Assembly: GCA_037893245.1 (NCBI GenBank)
Contig: JBAIAA010000240.1
Span: forward strand, 496,001 to 560,000
DNA from: Crossaster papposus
Lineage: Eukaryota; Echinodermata; Asteroidea; Velatida; Solasteridae
Length of the DNA stretch: 64,000 nt
Reading direction: 5' to 3'
Part shown: positions 1 through 10,956 of the stretch, piece after piece
How the letters are laid out: each line of letters opens with the position of its first letter
Position numbering within the stretch: position 1 is the first letter of the stretch
Translations under genes and position numbers: made by a program
The notes under the pieces: generated by a model
Database searches by the model: none
What the model was told of the DNA's origin: nothing
The model's input: only the letters and a program-made list of their open reading frames with translations

Positions 1-374
1 CTATAATTCCAAAATGTGTATTAAGATCAAACTATAGATAAACGTTATCCCAATTCCAAAGTAATATTCAATTATGGGAGTCTAGCCCTAAAGTTTTTCA
101 TACATTGAAAAAACTTTCATTCAAAACTCTCTGGAATTGAACGGTATTATTTGACTATTCAAATAAATACAATGCATTCAACTGGCTTCCTGAGGGTCAA
201 GGAAAGGTCAAGAGGTGCTGAACCAAATTGTTTGGGGATTTTTGTCAAGGGGGAATACATTTCACTCAGTTTCGGCGACTCGATAGCCTAGTTGTTGATA
301 ATGTACACAGACAAATGTAGTGTACATTACATACCTACAGCACACAAACTGGGCATGAAAAAAATTAACTTGCT
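1..374. other. AT-rich stretch, nothing recognised
   Basis: No open frame of useful length, no RNA gene and no clear repeat boundary was seen here. Confidence 0.4.
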
Positions 375-762
375 TAAAGATAGATTCCCCATTGCAGATA
401 TCAAAATTTTTACTACCGAATTATTAGGAAATATCCTACTGGTTTGAAAGTAAATAATGATTGTAGGCCTCCAGCAAAAAGATTGCGCTAGATATCCTGT
501 AATTGTTACGAATTAAATTATAAACAAATTAAATTATATTTTGTTTAAATCACAACTGCCGGAGACGAATGCGAAAAAGTACAACATAAGAACCACTGCC
601 GGACGCCGTTTGAAAACGAACGCCATTTTTCTTGCTTTCATCTGCATCCATGATAGTAAAACTTCGGACCGGTCAGTTAAACGATATTTACTATAAAATA
701 CAACCCCCAAATCCACCTATTCATGATAATTCAAGCAATTAGCAATGGTGTATCCTACCTTC
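375..762. repeat. MITE-2 family copy (degenerate left end)
   Basis: The right end reads ATGGTGTATCCTACCTT, and the interior (AATAATGATTGTAGGC, GAACGCCATTTTTCTT) matches the copies at 2857-3238 (opposite orientation) and 26334-26575. The family has terminal inverted repeats AAGGTAGGATACACCAT next to TTAA. The left end is diverged, so that boundary is approximate. Confidence 0.55.
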
Positions 763-2046
763 AAACAAGGCAACAAGCCTAATCTATTGCTACCAGGTAC
801 CACTAGCTAATGGAAGTGTGAAAACCTTATGTTGCCAAGTTTCAACAAAAACAAACAAACCTAAAACCAAATAAATCCCCCCCCCCCCCCCCCCCCAAAA
901 AAAAACAAAAAAAAACCAAACAAACAACAAACAAACAAACAAACACACCAAAGCAAACAAAACAAACAAAAACAAGATGCCAAAATACAGGACTCACCTT
1001 GTCCATTGTATGTATTTATAATAGGGTTTTTAATAGATTTTCAAAGCAAACATTTTTCCTTCTTACATTACAGGTTCTCCAAGCGCCAAAATGTAGATAT
1101 TTATAGGTTTTTCAGGAAGCAATTTGTACGGTACATATACGAGAAACAAAAAAATATCAATTTTGGTACTAGTACACAAAAAATACTTCAACCGTGAGTA
1201 ATATTGCAAATGTAATAAACAGGCAAATAAATGATTTGTTAAGGAGATAATATTTAACACGACTGTTTTCTTATTAATTAATGAAATTCTCCCAATAAAT
1301 GTCCGAACGTGAAGTGCGCAGTGAGTCTATACACTTTGCACATTACTATCTGAATGGGTGCCAACTTAACTGGATTTTTATGCAATAAACATGCAAACAA
1401 CAAATATACAACATTTAACAAATTTTGTCAAAATTGCACAGTACTTAAAAGCATAATCTATATGTTTTGGTTGAAAATATTGATGTCAAAAAATCATTAA
1501 ATTTAAAAGTCGGCAAATTTATGAGAGTGAATCTCATACTAACTTACCGATTAAAAACCTTAGCTCGGGATGGACAGCGCTTACTCGTGAAATTTTCCCC
1601 CAAACGGTCAAAATTTTAAAGTTGATGAGGAGTAAAGACACCACAATACAAGGTAAAATCCAAAAAGCCTCGAGCAGAAATTATAGTAGTCCTTCGGGCT
1701 GTTGCCAGAACGAACTAACGCTTTGCGGAGACATAACTTGCCCTGACCCTAAGCACCCCCAGTTTTATGGGGTGTGTTCTGTGGCCTAGCTGGCTAGTAT
1801 TTCTTCTTTTATTTACAAGGTAAAATAAACTGCCTGACTAGCTGTGTTGTTGTACTCATCACCTAAGGAAATCTGTCTTGTGTGACAGCCTCATATCACC
1901 TCCCCTCTTTGGAAGTGGAACAGTCCCACAAGTACAGTTTTGGTTTAAAGGGAAACTGTTAATACTGGGTGCATATATCCTTTTAGAATTTAAATTTTTC
2001 CATTAAGTTCCCAGTATAATAATGACATCTACTTGGTTGTTCTTAT
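763..2046. other. Intergenic or intronic DNA with low-complexity tract
   Basis: It contains a poly-C run near 879-897 followed by A/C-rich CAAA repeats to about 970. A good minus-strand splice donor (AAG|GTGAGT) sits near 998 and a plus-strand acceptor-like tract ends near 1073, but no exon could be confirmed. These may belong to the gene whose first exon is at 4665-4805. Confidence 0.35.
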
Positions 2047-2256
2047 TTAACCAGTTCGCGCCGGAGGACGTATACATGCTCCATTTTTTCCAGATTCAAA
2101 ACAAATGACGCATATATTAAACACGTCACGAGCAATAAGGCCGGAAAAGTCTGTCAGCAGCGAGCAAGGCCGGAAATGCGTGGGTGTTGTTCCCGGTACC
2201 ATCGGCCTGAACCCACTATCGGTGATGTTAAAATAATCCAGACGCGAACTGGTTAA
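2047..2256. mobile_element. MITE-1 family copy (TTAACCAGTTCGCG ends)
   Basis: A non-coding element of about 210 bp bounded by TTAA on both sides. Its inverted ends are CCAGTTCGCGCC on the left and GACGCGAACTGG on the right. The interior (CACGTCACGAGCAA, GTCTGTCAGCAGCGAGCAAGG) recurs at 6605-11175 (interrupted), 18905-19115 and 26087-26337. TTAA flanks suggest a piggyBac-type parent, which is an inference. Confidence 0.75.
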
Positions 2257-2856
2257 AATAGGAGTTTGATCTTTATGTACTTTTTTTAGAATACTTCATT
2301 CACTTTGTGGGATGACATTGTTGTTTTATGTGTACAGTTTGCTACATTGGGATTTGCCAGGATGGGTTTGGTTCCTCATAAAATACACTAGGGAGTTAGG
2401 GTTAAGGTCTTCATAAGCTTGAAGCAAAAGTGAATACGATAAAAATTTGACGTCACAAAGTAGTTGCTGTGTTCAACATTCACCGAGTTGAAATACATGT
2501 ACGTTCAACTTTCGCAGCAAGAAAACTCCCTTTGATGTCACAAATTCTCGTTTGCATTTGCTTTGGCGCCGAGCATGAACTGGGCTTTTATATTCAGGGT
2601 AACGGCTCATAGTACCAATGCAATACAACAGAATCACCCTGTTAGAGATGGTTGCATGATAAGCAGGGACTGCAGTGTTCAGTTAACAGTCACTAATCCA
2701 ACTTAGGAACAAGCCCCTTTAATATAACAATGTTGACTGAGAAAATACCTGTAACTAGGGCCAGGGTCCTGCCAATTGTGTACAAAGCATTTATATACAC
2801 TGTGTACAGAGCATACAACTCTCACTAAAATGATCAAACATTGGAGGTGCTTATTA
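2257..2856. other. Gene-free stretch
   Basis: No coding signal, RNA gene or confident repeat was recognised. Confidence 0.35.
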
Positions 2857-3238
2857 TTAAGGTAGGAGTGACACCATTGGTAAATGCTTGAATTCTCATG
2901 AATGGGTGGATTTGGGGGGTTGTATGTTGTAGTGAATATTGTTTAACTGACCTGTTCGAAGTTTTACAATCATGGATGCCGAGGAAACCAAGAAATACGG
3001 CGTTCGTTTTAAACCAGTGTCGGGCAGTGGTTTATATGTTTTTTCCGTGATCGCCATATCCGGCGATCGTGAAGTTTTGTTTATAACATTTAATTTTTTG
3101 GAACAATTATAGGATATCTAGCGCAATAATTTCGCTGGATGCCAACAATCAATATTAACTTTCGCATAAGTATGATATTTCTTAATAATTTGTTAGTAAC
3201 AATTTTCAATTTCTGCAAATGGTGTATCCTACCTTTAA
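2857..3238. mobile_element. MITE-2 family copy
   Basis: An element of about 380 bp bounded by TTAA. The left end is AAGGTAGGAGTGACACCAT and the right end is ATGGTGTATCCTACCTT. It lies in opposite orientation to the copy at 375-762, and a related shorter copy is at 26334-26575. No coding capacity. Confidence 0.65.
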
Positions 3239-3445
3239 GGGGAATGTTCAGTTATATTATTGGCCTCATGTTTAGGCTAGTGTAAATAGTAGAGAGTGAA
3301 GAAATAAATATAGTAAACAATCACTGGGTGTTTTTTTTTTGTGGTTTTTGTACAGTGTATGGGTCATTCTACATGTATTGACTTGAAAATGTTGACTGTT
3401 TTCCTGTTACTGTGTTATTTACTATTTAAGAATCACTTTAAAACC

Positions 3446-3595
3446 ATAACCCTGCCAGACCCGGCACAGTGCATCTGTGGTAACTGCTTGACCTTGCTGC
3501 ACTCTGCACACAAGTCATTGTGACAAATAAAGTATATGCAATCTGTTGCATCTGGCAGGGTTTCTAGCCAAAATACCCTGGAGGGTTAGGGTTAA
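3446..3595. mobile_element. MITE-3 family copy (CCCTAACCCT ends)
   Basis: An element of about 150 bp with ends CCCTGCCAGA and CTGGAGGGTTAGGGTTAA. Near-identical copies are at 22654-22803 (inverted) and 23752-23908. The core contains GCATCTGTGGT and CTTGACCTTGCTG. The CCCTAACCC ends resemble telomere repeats only by chance of the inverted-repeat sequence. Confidence 0.7.
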
Positions 3596-4664
3596 ATTAA
3601 ATGAGTTCTAACAATCTGTATTTGTTGAGTAAGGAATCTGCTATTCATAATCAATCTTGCAAATGAGCGAAGAAATAATTAATAGATGCCACCAGATGTT
3701 TTGGAGACTGGGAACAAAACGTGGACCCCAAATTTATAAAAATATATGCCACAAAGTCCACGCTTGGCGTCGAACTATGATACATGTTTGTTTTTGTTTT
3801 TCTGGTCAATTCACTGTTGCTCCAAAAAAAAATGTAAATTGCAATATACTCTTATAATCAGAACATTAAATCTGTTTGAATAGACTCAGTTAGTGTGTGA
3901 TGAAACACCTGAACACACAACATTCTAATGATTCATGTCCTTTCATGTAAAATTGACCAATTTGTTACAAATTTGCTGTTATAAACAAAGTCATTATAAA
4001 TGTGCAAAACACTATCATTAGTACCCCGTGTTGCTAAGGAGCAGTTGCTAGGCAAACAATACGAGTTGTCTTGTAAACATGCCCTAAAATTGTTAAAACA
4101 TCAAGTTTAAAGAGGCACAAATAAATCTAAACAAAATTTTAATCTAATGTCTTTTGGAATAGATCTCTCTGAACACATACCCGTGGTCTTAAATATTTAG
4201 ATCAATTACAAAAACCACATCTTCTTATCCTACAAAAATGTATTTGTTCAACCACATTGTTTTTCAAAAAAAAAAAAAAAAAGGTATTGTAAGAAACTGT
4301 ATGCTGTCAAATTTGTTAAATTTATTTAAATTTATTCGAACAAAGTCAAAAGAACCCTCCCCCCCAAAAAAAAAGAAATGTGTTTTTTAATAAAACAAAA
4401 CCCAAACAAACAAACTGGCATTGTGGGTTTAGGGTCTTCTTTTAAGACAAACAAAAAACATATACATGTATGTATGTAGTTTCTAAATGCAAATAAAATT
4501 TGTAATTGTAATGTAAAAATGTATGCTAAAGACATTTATACACAAACTTAATTGTGTCAAATGAGGGCAGTGTTTTGATTATTTGGATAGTCTTTTTTTT
4601 TCTTTTTCTCATAAGTTCTAGTTGTACATGATTTTATCGTAAGAGTTTTTAAAAAAAATCTTAC
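3596..4664. other. Probable first intron of an unidentified minus-strand gene
   Basis: AT-rich with poly-A runs near 4266 and 4366. It lies directly downstream, on the minus strand, of a coding exon that ends in a strong donor at 4664, so it is probably intronic. No following exon could be identified. Confidence 0.35.
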
Positions 4665-4805
4665 CTTAAATTTGAAGCCCCCTAACATGCCCGTTCCTAT
4701 CTCGACGGACGATGCCATTCGGGTAAGTTTGTCTATATTGACTTTGTTGGGCTCCCCGGCTGCCATTCTCGATTCAGAGGTTTGTTTTTTAGATGCACTG
4801 GCCAT
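4665..4805 (-). CDS. Orphan first coding exon, gene not recognised
   Basis: A 47-codon open frame starts at the ATG at 4805 and ends at a consensus donor (TTTAAG|GTAAGAT) in phase 0. The translation begins MASASKKQTSESR, then MAAGEPNKVNIDKLTRMASS, and ends GTGMLGGFKFK. There is no signal peptide or membrane segment in this part. The composition is coding-like and the splice donor is strong, so a real gene running left out of 4.6 kb is likely. I do not recognise the family and found no second exon, so the gene may continue beyond the left edge of the window. An alternative is an isolated open frame with a chance donor. Confidence 0.45.
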
Positions 4806-6604
4806 TCCAATTCCAGGAAGGGTACTTCTTATCTAATCTAATCTTTAAGGCTATAGTTCGGTTCTCGGGTGATGGTTTTGCTGTTCCTCTTCCAGAGGGC
4901 AAAAACTGATACAACATCAGAGACTAGAACTCGCAGTCTATCAGGCTCTTCCAACGCCAGCAGGCCGACTAGGGGTGGATATCCGATGAAAATGGTTGCA
5001 TTCTGGGATGGTTGTCGCGTGAGAAAGTTGCACCTGGTGAAGTACTAGTAATCGGACTTTGAGCTATTAAGCCTATAACTCATGACAAAGCATCCCTGTG
5101 TGGATATAACATAAACAGAAATCAATAGTTTGGTTGAAAATGGAATGTGACATTATAGGGGTAAGGATAAATGACAAAAATATTAAAGTAACTGAAAATT
5201 ATTTGTTTAGTGTCTGGAACTATTCTTCAAAGAAATTTCCTTTGTGACTGCATGTTAAGCCTGCAGAAATTTAAATATGGACAACATTTGTGCATGATGT
5301 ATACACTCACTTCGTCAAGTGTCCATCCAAATTAGAGAACAATGTTTGTAATTTTATTAAAACCAAAAAAAAAAAAATGTAAAAAAAATGACAAAAACCC
5401 AAATCACAAAAGAAACACAAAATTAAGTCACTTGTTTTAATATACATGTAGTACTAGTAGTTGTTAATTTAAAGTTGTGGCCTACGCCAAGGCTATCTAA
5501 AATTACAAAAAACAACAACAATTAAACCTGTCCTTGAAAACTACAACATGTTCCATGTATCATGAATCGCATGATACACGTTTTGGTTAGGCTAGTTATC
5601 AATATCAATTATCATCTAAGACAATTGTGCAAAAATTCAGGAATTAAATTAACTTGTTCAGAAATTTGTCCAAGCTTCACACACTAGAAGAATTGTACAC
5701 AATGTAAACAATCACCATTTAACCCGTCAGGGTACTACGTTCTTTCCTAATTCCTCAATTTATTCGACTTCTGGGTCGTATTACGTAATCAAACAAGCCA
5801 GTACTACCCATGGCTGCATATCAGCACGTGAAACTGGAAAAGCTACAACTTACGTTCATAGAAAATCATTGGCTTCACTCAATACGGATTTCTGATCAAG
5901 TTTCCGACAGCAAAACTAGCGGTCGTACCGACCATAACCCTCCACACAAGTGAGGTATTTTAATCTGCATTATTTTCAGCGTCGGTCAATACTTATCGAC
6001 GTCGAAAGCAAATAACAAAGTTCAAGTTTTGACGCTATTAATTTTTCTCATTAAACTAAACTGCACAATTTAATACACGCACAGCATCGATGTGCATGGA
6101 TGGCGCCCTCACGTGGTTACAGTTTTGACTGCCAGCTCTCAAGTCTAGTCGATTAGACTGTTGCAATGTTTTCCCGCCTCCCACCAAAACAAATCGAACG
6201 CTCCAGAAAATTGTTCTTTTTCAAGGAATATGTCCCTCTAATTTATACAAACAAGCTTGTTCGTCATCATTTTCTTATTCATCTGGCCCTAATTTGGTAA
6301 CACCTGGCGTTTAATAATAACATGACAGTCCCTTGATATTAAAACGATCGGGTTCGATTCCCTTATGATTATGAAACTAACTGAGGCATGGTCCATGGTG
6401 GCCTATAGAGCCCACCAACAGAGGTTTACGAAACAGGTCTCTGAGACAAATCTATTTGAAAATGGCCTTTCTTTTAATGGTTTCTCGAAATGACAGTGCC
6501 AGAAAAAAAGAATTTCACAGGGAAGTTTGGTGTCATTAGTATCTTAATTTGGGTTAGTTACTTTGTTGATGGCTGTCATTACAGCTGTCATATGCATTGT
6601 AATA
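4806..6604. other. Gene-free stretch upstream of the orphan exon
   Basis: It should hold the promoter of the minus-strand exon at 4665-4805, but no TATA box stands out. There is an A-rich tract near 5366. No RNA gene or repeat boundary was recognised. Confidence 0.35.
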
Positions 6605-6631
6605 TTAACCAGTTCGCGCCGGAGGACGTAT

Positions 6632-6919
6632 TGTAACGTAGATTTCTCTGGGGTCGACTACACACACAAGAAGGACTCCTGACGCAAGTATTCCTCTATT
6701 TCCGGTGATTCTCTGCCGTTTATTGTGATCTCTTGCCAACCAAACATGGACTTCAAGCTCACACAATCACGCGGTACCAGAACTGGTCAGAACCGGTTCG
6801 GCCGTTGCGCAATCCGAAGGCGGGTCGCCGGGGCGCACCAGCAGGAGCCACCTGGAGCGATCCCAACACCGTGGGACCGCTCCAGCGCCCTCTACCGCCC
6901 AACCGGCACGGGCGCTACA
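6632..6919 (-). repeat. 3' LTR (minus-strand element)
   Basis: 288 bp, identical by eye to 10669-10956. On the minus strand it starts TGTAGCGCCCGTGCC and ends CTACGTTACA. Confidence 0.9.
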
Positions 6920-6931
6920 CAGCCCCCCACG
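6920..6931 (-). other. Polypurine tract candidate
   Basis: The minus strand reads CGTGGGGGGCTG immediately before the 3' LTR, the position where plus-strand DNA synthesis is primed in LTR elements. Confidence 0.6.
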
Positions 6932-7086
6932 AAGACCTTGTTTGCCCCCAAACAAGACTATGGGCTGCTGCTGCCGCCCCCCCGGCCAACCGCCCCGGAA
7001 AGCGCACGACGCCAACATTTTATACAACAAAAAGAAAACAACCTTAAGGTTACAACAAGAAAACAACACTGGTTAAAAGTTCTCAT

Positions 7087-10000
7087 CTAGGAGGTAGGAG
7101 GTGGCTGGCGCTGGACTTCTGTCTCTGTCCAAACGCATCCAGGTCCCGTCCGGTAGCTCCACCCGACACCCGGCCGGCAAGACTCAGGGCTGCCCACGCC
7201 ATTGAAGCTCCGTCTGCGTCCCTCCTTCCGCCCGAGCTGGCGGGGAGGGTCTGGCGGTGCTGCTTCCTTCTGGGTGGCGAGAGCGGTGTCCGTGTCCACG
7301 TTGTCCTGACCAACGGCCCGGGGGCGTCGAGATAGCCTCTCCTGGTCCTGGCTTGGCTGGCTGGCCGACTCGTCCTGTTCTGTGCGAGGAGGCCGGGAGG
7401 GCCGCTCCGAGTGGAGGTGGTTCCCCGGCTCCCCCGCTGGAACTGGGCCCCGTCGTCTCTTGACCGGGGGCGGTGACGCGGGACTGGCAGCGGCTGGGTG
7501 ATCCCGCCTGTCGTGGGAAAGGTCGGGGCTCTCCTGTCGGGAGAGGCGAGGCGGAGAAGGTCCTTGGCCGGCGGGATTGATGAGCTCTATCTCGTCGTCG
7601 CTGGGATGAATCTCTAGCCCCAGCCCCACCTGGCAGTACCGATGGTGACGTCCCCGGATGTCGTCTCGGTAGAACCGCAGTCCGCAGCCCAGTTCGCACG
7701 CGTACGGGCGCTCCGCGTGGAGCCTCTCGCACGCGGTGCGGATGTGCCTGCGGCGGTTGCTGCTGCGGGTGAAAGCCTTCCCACAGTGGGGGCACATCAC
7801 GGGAGCCCTCCTGCGGGGGGAAGGAAGTTTGGTTAACGCAAGACAATATCGGCTAGGCCGGACTACCTTCCGGCCGGCGCAAGTATACCTCCCGGCGTCT
7901 GGTTCCGTCGGTGGAGAAGGTGGCCGATCGCACCCCGCCTCGTGCTCGCCTAGCCCCGGACCCGGTTTTGCACCCGTCTCAACCTGCCCTTCAGGGGCGG
8001 CATCCGCCTTCGCAATTGGTGGCGACGCCTCCGCCTCCGTCAATGCCGGTGGTAGTTCCTCCTCGTCCGTCTGGTCACCCATGTCCCCTTGCGGGGCTGG
8101 CCTGGCTTGACCCGTCGGTCCGGGAACAGGCGGTCTCAGCACTCCTTCGGCCCCAGGCTGGGGCGGCGGGGGGCTGGCTCTTCCCCTCCGGCGGGGGCAG
8201 TCTCTCCTGAAGTGGCCAAACTCGTGGCACCTGTAGCACTCCACCTGAGCCGGCGCGTTAGGTTTGTACTCCACCTGGGGAACCGACTCAGGCTCTGCAG
8301 CAGAAACTGGAGGAAGCTTCCCTACCGACATCACGTCTCTGGCCCCGGCCTTCTTTTTCCGGCTATACTCCTGCGACTTCATGAACGCCTCCATCTCGGT
8401 TGCGAGCGTGATGGCTTCGGTCAGGGTTGCCGCCTTCCGGGAGAACAGGTGACGCTGCAGCTGTTCCTCCCCCAAGGCCTTTCGGAACGCCTCCACGCCC
8501 AAGTCCTCCCGGGCCTGCGCAGGTAGTCTTGGGTAGCTTTTCAGCACCAGCCGCCGAATAGAATGTCCCAGGCTGCTGAGCGACTCGTCGCGGCCCCTCG
8601 TCCGCATGGACAGCTGGGCCCGATGTAATGGGACCTGTGCCGTCACGCCGAACCGGTGCTCCATGTTCTCCAAGATGAAGGAGTATTCCCCCCGTGCCTC
8701 TGGCGCCATATCTGCCAGTGCTTCCAGAGCTATGCTCTTCAGGTGAGCCGCCAGATACATCGCCTTCTCGGACTCACTCCAATGGTTGACCGCCGCGACG
8801 CTCTCAAAATGGATCAAGTAGTCCGACCAAGACGAGACCCCATCAAACCTATCCGGGAGCATCAACGGTCTCCGGCCACCCGTCCACATTGGTTCCGGTC
8901 CTGTGTGGAGCAGTGTTGGCGGCTCCGCTCCATTGACTTGTGTGCGGAGCAGCGTTGACGGCTCCGCTCCATTGGCTTGTGCACGGAGCAGCTCCGCTCC
9001 ATTGACTTGTGTGCGGAGCAGCGTTGACGGCTCCGCTCCATTGGATTGTGTGCGGAGCAGCTCCGCTCCATTGACTCCCATGCGGAGCAGTGCCGATTGC
9101 TCCGCTCCATTGGCTTGTGCGCGGAGCAGCTCCGCTCCATTGACTCCCATGCGGAGCAGTGCCGATTGCTCCGCTCCATTGGCTTGTGCGCGGAGCAGCT
9201 CTGCTCCATTGACTCCCATGCGGAGCAGTGCTGACGGCTCCGCTCCATTGGTTTGTGTGCGGAGCAGCTCCGCTCCATTGACTCCCATGCGGAGCAGTGC
9301 CGATTGCTCCGCTCCATTGGTTTGCGTGCGGAGCAGTTCTGCCCCATTGACTCCCATGCGGAGCAGTGCCGATTGCTCCGCTCCATTGGTTTGTGCGCGG
9401 AGCAGCTCTGCTCCATTGACTCCCACGAGGAGCAGTTCTGATGGCCCCGCCCCATTACCTTGTGTGCGGAGTAGCCTCGTCCCGTTGCTCCCCGTGAAAA
9501 GCAACTCCAGCGGTTCTGCTCCATTTCCCCTGGTGGGGAGCAACCTCGACGGCTCCGCTCCCCTGCCTGGTGTGCGCAGTAACTCTGCTCCGTTGGCTCG
9601 CTGGGAAAAACCCTGTCCCGTCTCCCTGTGTTGTCCATTGCCCTCTGAGAGGGCGCTGTTCTGGTGACCTGCCTCCAGACGACTCCTTGTCCCCGCTGCG
9701 TCGACGAACACAACCCGCGGGCGCTCCGAGTGAAACGACCCGCCAGCTGCGCTGTCGTCCACGGCCCTGGGCGGCCCCTCCTCAGGTTGAAAACCCACCG
9801 GCCTTGAGTAGGAGCTGGATGCTTCCTGGTGAGGCCCCGCTGGTGTAGAAAAGTAAATCCTGGGAGTGTCCCGAAGAGTCCCCGCCCCCGCCGCACCAAC
9901 AGCCACGGCTTGGGGTCGCCCCGCGTGGCGCGACCCGTCTGCCGCGCTGCCGTCTACCGCACGGGCCGGGCCCCCCCCGGACTCGATAATTTGTGTATGG

Positions 10001-10614
10001 AACAATTGAGGGATGTCCCGGTGAGGCCCCGCCCGAGCTGCACCGACGGACCCAGCTTGGGATTGTTCCGCGTGGAACCACCCGTCTGCCGCGCCGCCGT
10101 CTACAGCACAGGCCGGGCCCCCCCCGGACCCGAAATCATTTGCATAAAACGACTGGGGAATATCCCGGTGAGGCCCCAACTCCGCTGCATCGACGGGCAC
10201 AGCTCGGCATCGTTCCGCGCGGAACAACACGTCTGCCGCGCCGCCGCTTACAGCACGGGCCGGGTCCCCCCCGGGCTCGGTAGCGGCCCCAGACAATTTA
10301 TGGGGAAGGGCGCCCTCACCCTGAATCGGAGTGGACGCCCCGTCGCCCCCTAACCATTGGGACATGTTCTTAAATTCCCCGTTATCAGTCCCCGAATCCT
10401 CCCCCAGAAAACACCCTGACTCCCAGGAAACCATAGTCTCCCCCCCAGAGCTCTCTGGTATATCCTTGAAAAAGGCCTCTAACTCCTCCGGCGTAATGCA
10501 CGGAGTGCCTGAAAGCTTCCTGGACTGGTCCCCGTTCCCTGGGCCCATGCCCTGGCCTGCCCTCTCGCCGTGGGGCGAGTTGGCTGCCGTGCTATCGTGG
10601 TTTTCCGAAAACAT
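7087..10614 (-). CDS. Gag-like polyprotein with zinc knuckle and C2H2-type fingers
   Basis: The frame is open into the 5' LTR (to 10803), but the first Met after the primer-binding site (MFSENHD, 10614) is the sensible start, giving about 1175 residues. In order: three imperfect repeats of about 40 residues rich in AVDGGAADG (about 80-230), a 23-residue repeat array built on NGAELLRTQ and ALLRMGV (about 350-565), a Retrotrans_gag-like capsid region starting LPDRFDGVSSW (about 580-755), a CCHC knuckle CYRCHEFGHFRRDC (about 792-805), and a Pro-rich acidic linker. Near 912-925 comes GRKVVRPSRY, like the tail of gypsy integrases. Two Cys/His fingers follow (CPHCGKAF...H...C at about 939-962 and a second to about 992). 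No protease DTG motif is seen. The family assignment is knowledge-based; the in-frame loss of pol is inferred. Confidence 0.8.
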   Translation of the reverse strand: MFSENHDSTAANSPHGERAGQGMGPGNGDQSRKLSGTPCITPEELEAFFKDIPESSGGETMVSWESGCFLGEDSGTDNGEFKNMSQWLGGDGASTPIQGEGALPHKLSGAATEPGGDPARAVSGGAADVLFRAERCRAVPVDAAELGPHRDIPQSFYANDFGSGGGPACAVDGGAADGWFHAEQSQAGSVGAARAGPHRDIPQLFHTQIIESGGGPARAVDGSAADGSRHAGRPQAVAVGAAGAGTLRDTPRIYFSTPAGPHQEASSSYSRPVGFQPEEGPPRAVDDSAAGGSFHSERPRVVFVDAAGTRSRLEAGHQNSALSEGNGQHRETGQGFSQRANGAELLRTPGRGAEPSRLLPTRGNGAEPLELLFTGSNGTRLLRTQGNGAGPSELLLVGVNGAELLRAQTNGAEQSALLRMGVNGAELLRTQTNGAEQSALLRMGVNGAELLRTQTNGAEPSALLRMGVNGAELLRAQANGAEQSALLRMGVNGAELLRAQANGAEQSALLRMGVNGAELLRTQSNGAEPSTLLRTQVNGAELLRAQANGAEPSTLLRTQVNGAEPPTLLHTGPEPMWTGGRRPLMLPDRFDGVSSWSDYLIHFESVAAVNHWSESEKAMYLAAHLKSIALEALADMAPEARGEYSFILENMEHRFGVTAQVPLHRAQLSMRTRGRDESLSSLGHSIRRLVLKSYPRLPAQAREDLGVEAFRKALGEEQLQRHLFSRKAATLTEAITLATEMEAFMKSQEYSRKKKAGARDVMSVGKLPPVSAAEPESVPQVEYKPNAPAQVECYRCHEFGHFRRDCPRRRGRASPPPPQPGAEGVLRPPVPGPTGQARPAPQGDMGDQTDEEELPPALTEAEASPPIAKADAAPEGQVETGAKPGPGLGEHEAGCDRPPSPPTEPDAGRYTCAGRKVVRPSRYCLALTKLPSPRRRAPVMCPHCGKAFTRSSNRRRHIRTACERLHAERPYACELGCGLRFYRDDIRGRHHRYCQVGLGLEIHPSDDEIELINPAGQGPSPPRLSRQESPDLSHDRRDHPAAASPASPPPVKRRRGPVPAGEPGNHLHSERPSRPPRTEQDESASQPSQDQERLSRRPRAVGQDNVDTDTALATQKEAAPPDPPRQLGRKEGRRRSFNGVGSPESCRPGVGWSYRTGPGCVWTETEVQRQPPPTS
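8917..9450 (-). repeat. Coding minisatellite inside gag
   Basis: Tandem units of about 69 bp, with 24- and 45-bp sub-units. They contain GCTCCGCTCCATTGACT and GCGGAGCAG on the plus strand. All unit lengths are multiples of three, so the gag frame stays open and the opposite strand is also open for 254 codons by periodicity. Confidence 0.85.
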
Positions 10615-10650
10615 GAACACTTCACCTGGTCTTTTCCCGTCCTTCCGTAT

Positions 10651-10667
10651 GCCGACCGCTGCCACCA
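10651..10667 (-). other. Primer-binding-site candidate
   Basis: TGGTGGCAGCGGTCGGC lies one base after the 5' LTR. TGG-starting sites complementary to a tRNA 3' CCA end are standard for LTR elements. The tRNA was not identified; a Leu-type tRNA is only a guess. Confidence 0.6.
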
Positions 10668-10668
10668 A

Positions 10669-10956
10669 TGTAACGTAGATTTCTCTGGGGTCGACTACAC
10701 ACACAAGAAGGACTCCTGACGCAAGTATTCCTCTATTTCCGGTGATTCTCTGCCGTTTATTGTGATCTCTTGCCAACCAAACATGGACTTCAAGCTCACA
10801 CAATCACGCGGTACCAGAACTGGTCAGAACCGGTTCGGCCGTTGCGCAATCCGAAGGCGGGTCGCCGGGGCGCACCAGCAGGAGCCACCTGGAGCGATCC
10901 CAACACCGTGGGACCGCTCCAGCGCCCTCTACCGCCCAACCGGCACGGGCGCTACA
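10669..10956 (-). repeat. 5' LTR (minus-strand element)
   Basis: 288 bp, identical by eye to 6632-6919, with TG...CA termini. It should carry the element's promoter. The gag frame is open through part of it but probably starts downstream at 10614. Confidence 0.9.

Larger units (their letters stand above)
6632..10956 (-). mobile_element. Non-autonomous LTR retrotransposon, 4325 bp, recent
   Basis: Two 288-bp direct repeats with TG...CA ends flank a single long minus-strand ORF. The LTRs read as identical base for base, and the insertion is bracketed by a 4-bp target duplication, GTAT (6628-6631 and 10957-10960). A primer-binding-site candidate follows the 5' LTR and a G-rich polypurine tract precedes the 3' LTR. 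There is no reverse transcriptase, protease, RNase H or integrase core: only about 170 bp separate the ORF stop from the 3' LTR. The Gag resembles Ty3/gypsy-type Gag with a zinc knuckle. Mobility would need enzymes in trans. Confidence 0.9.

Noticed and set aside
8903..9667. 254-codon plus-strand frame rich in SSSAPLTPMRSS
   Set aside because: It is antisense to the gag minisatellite and open only because all repeat units are multiples of three.
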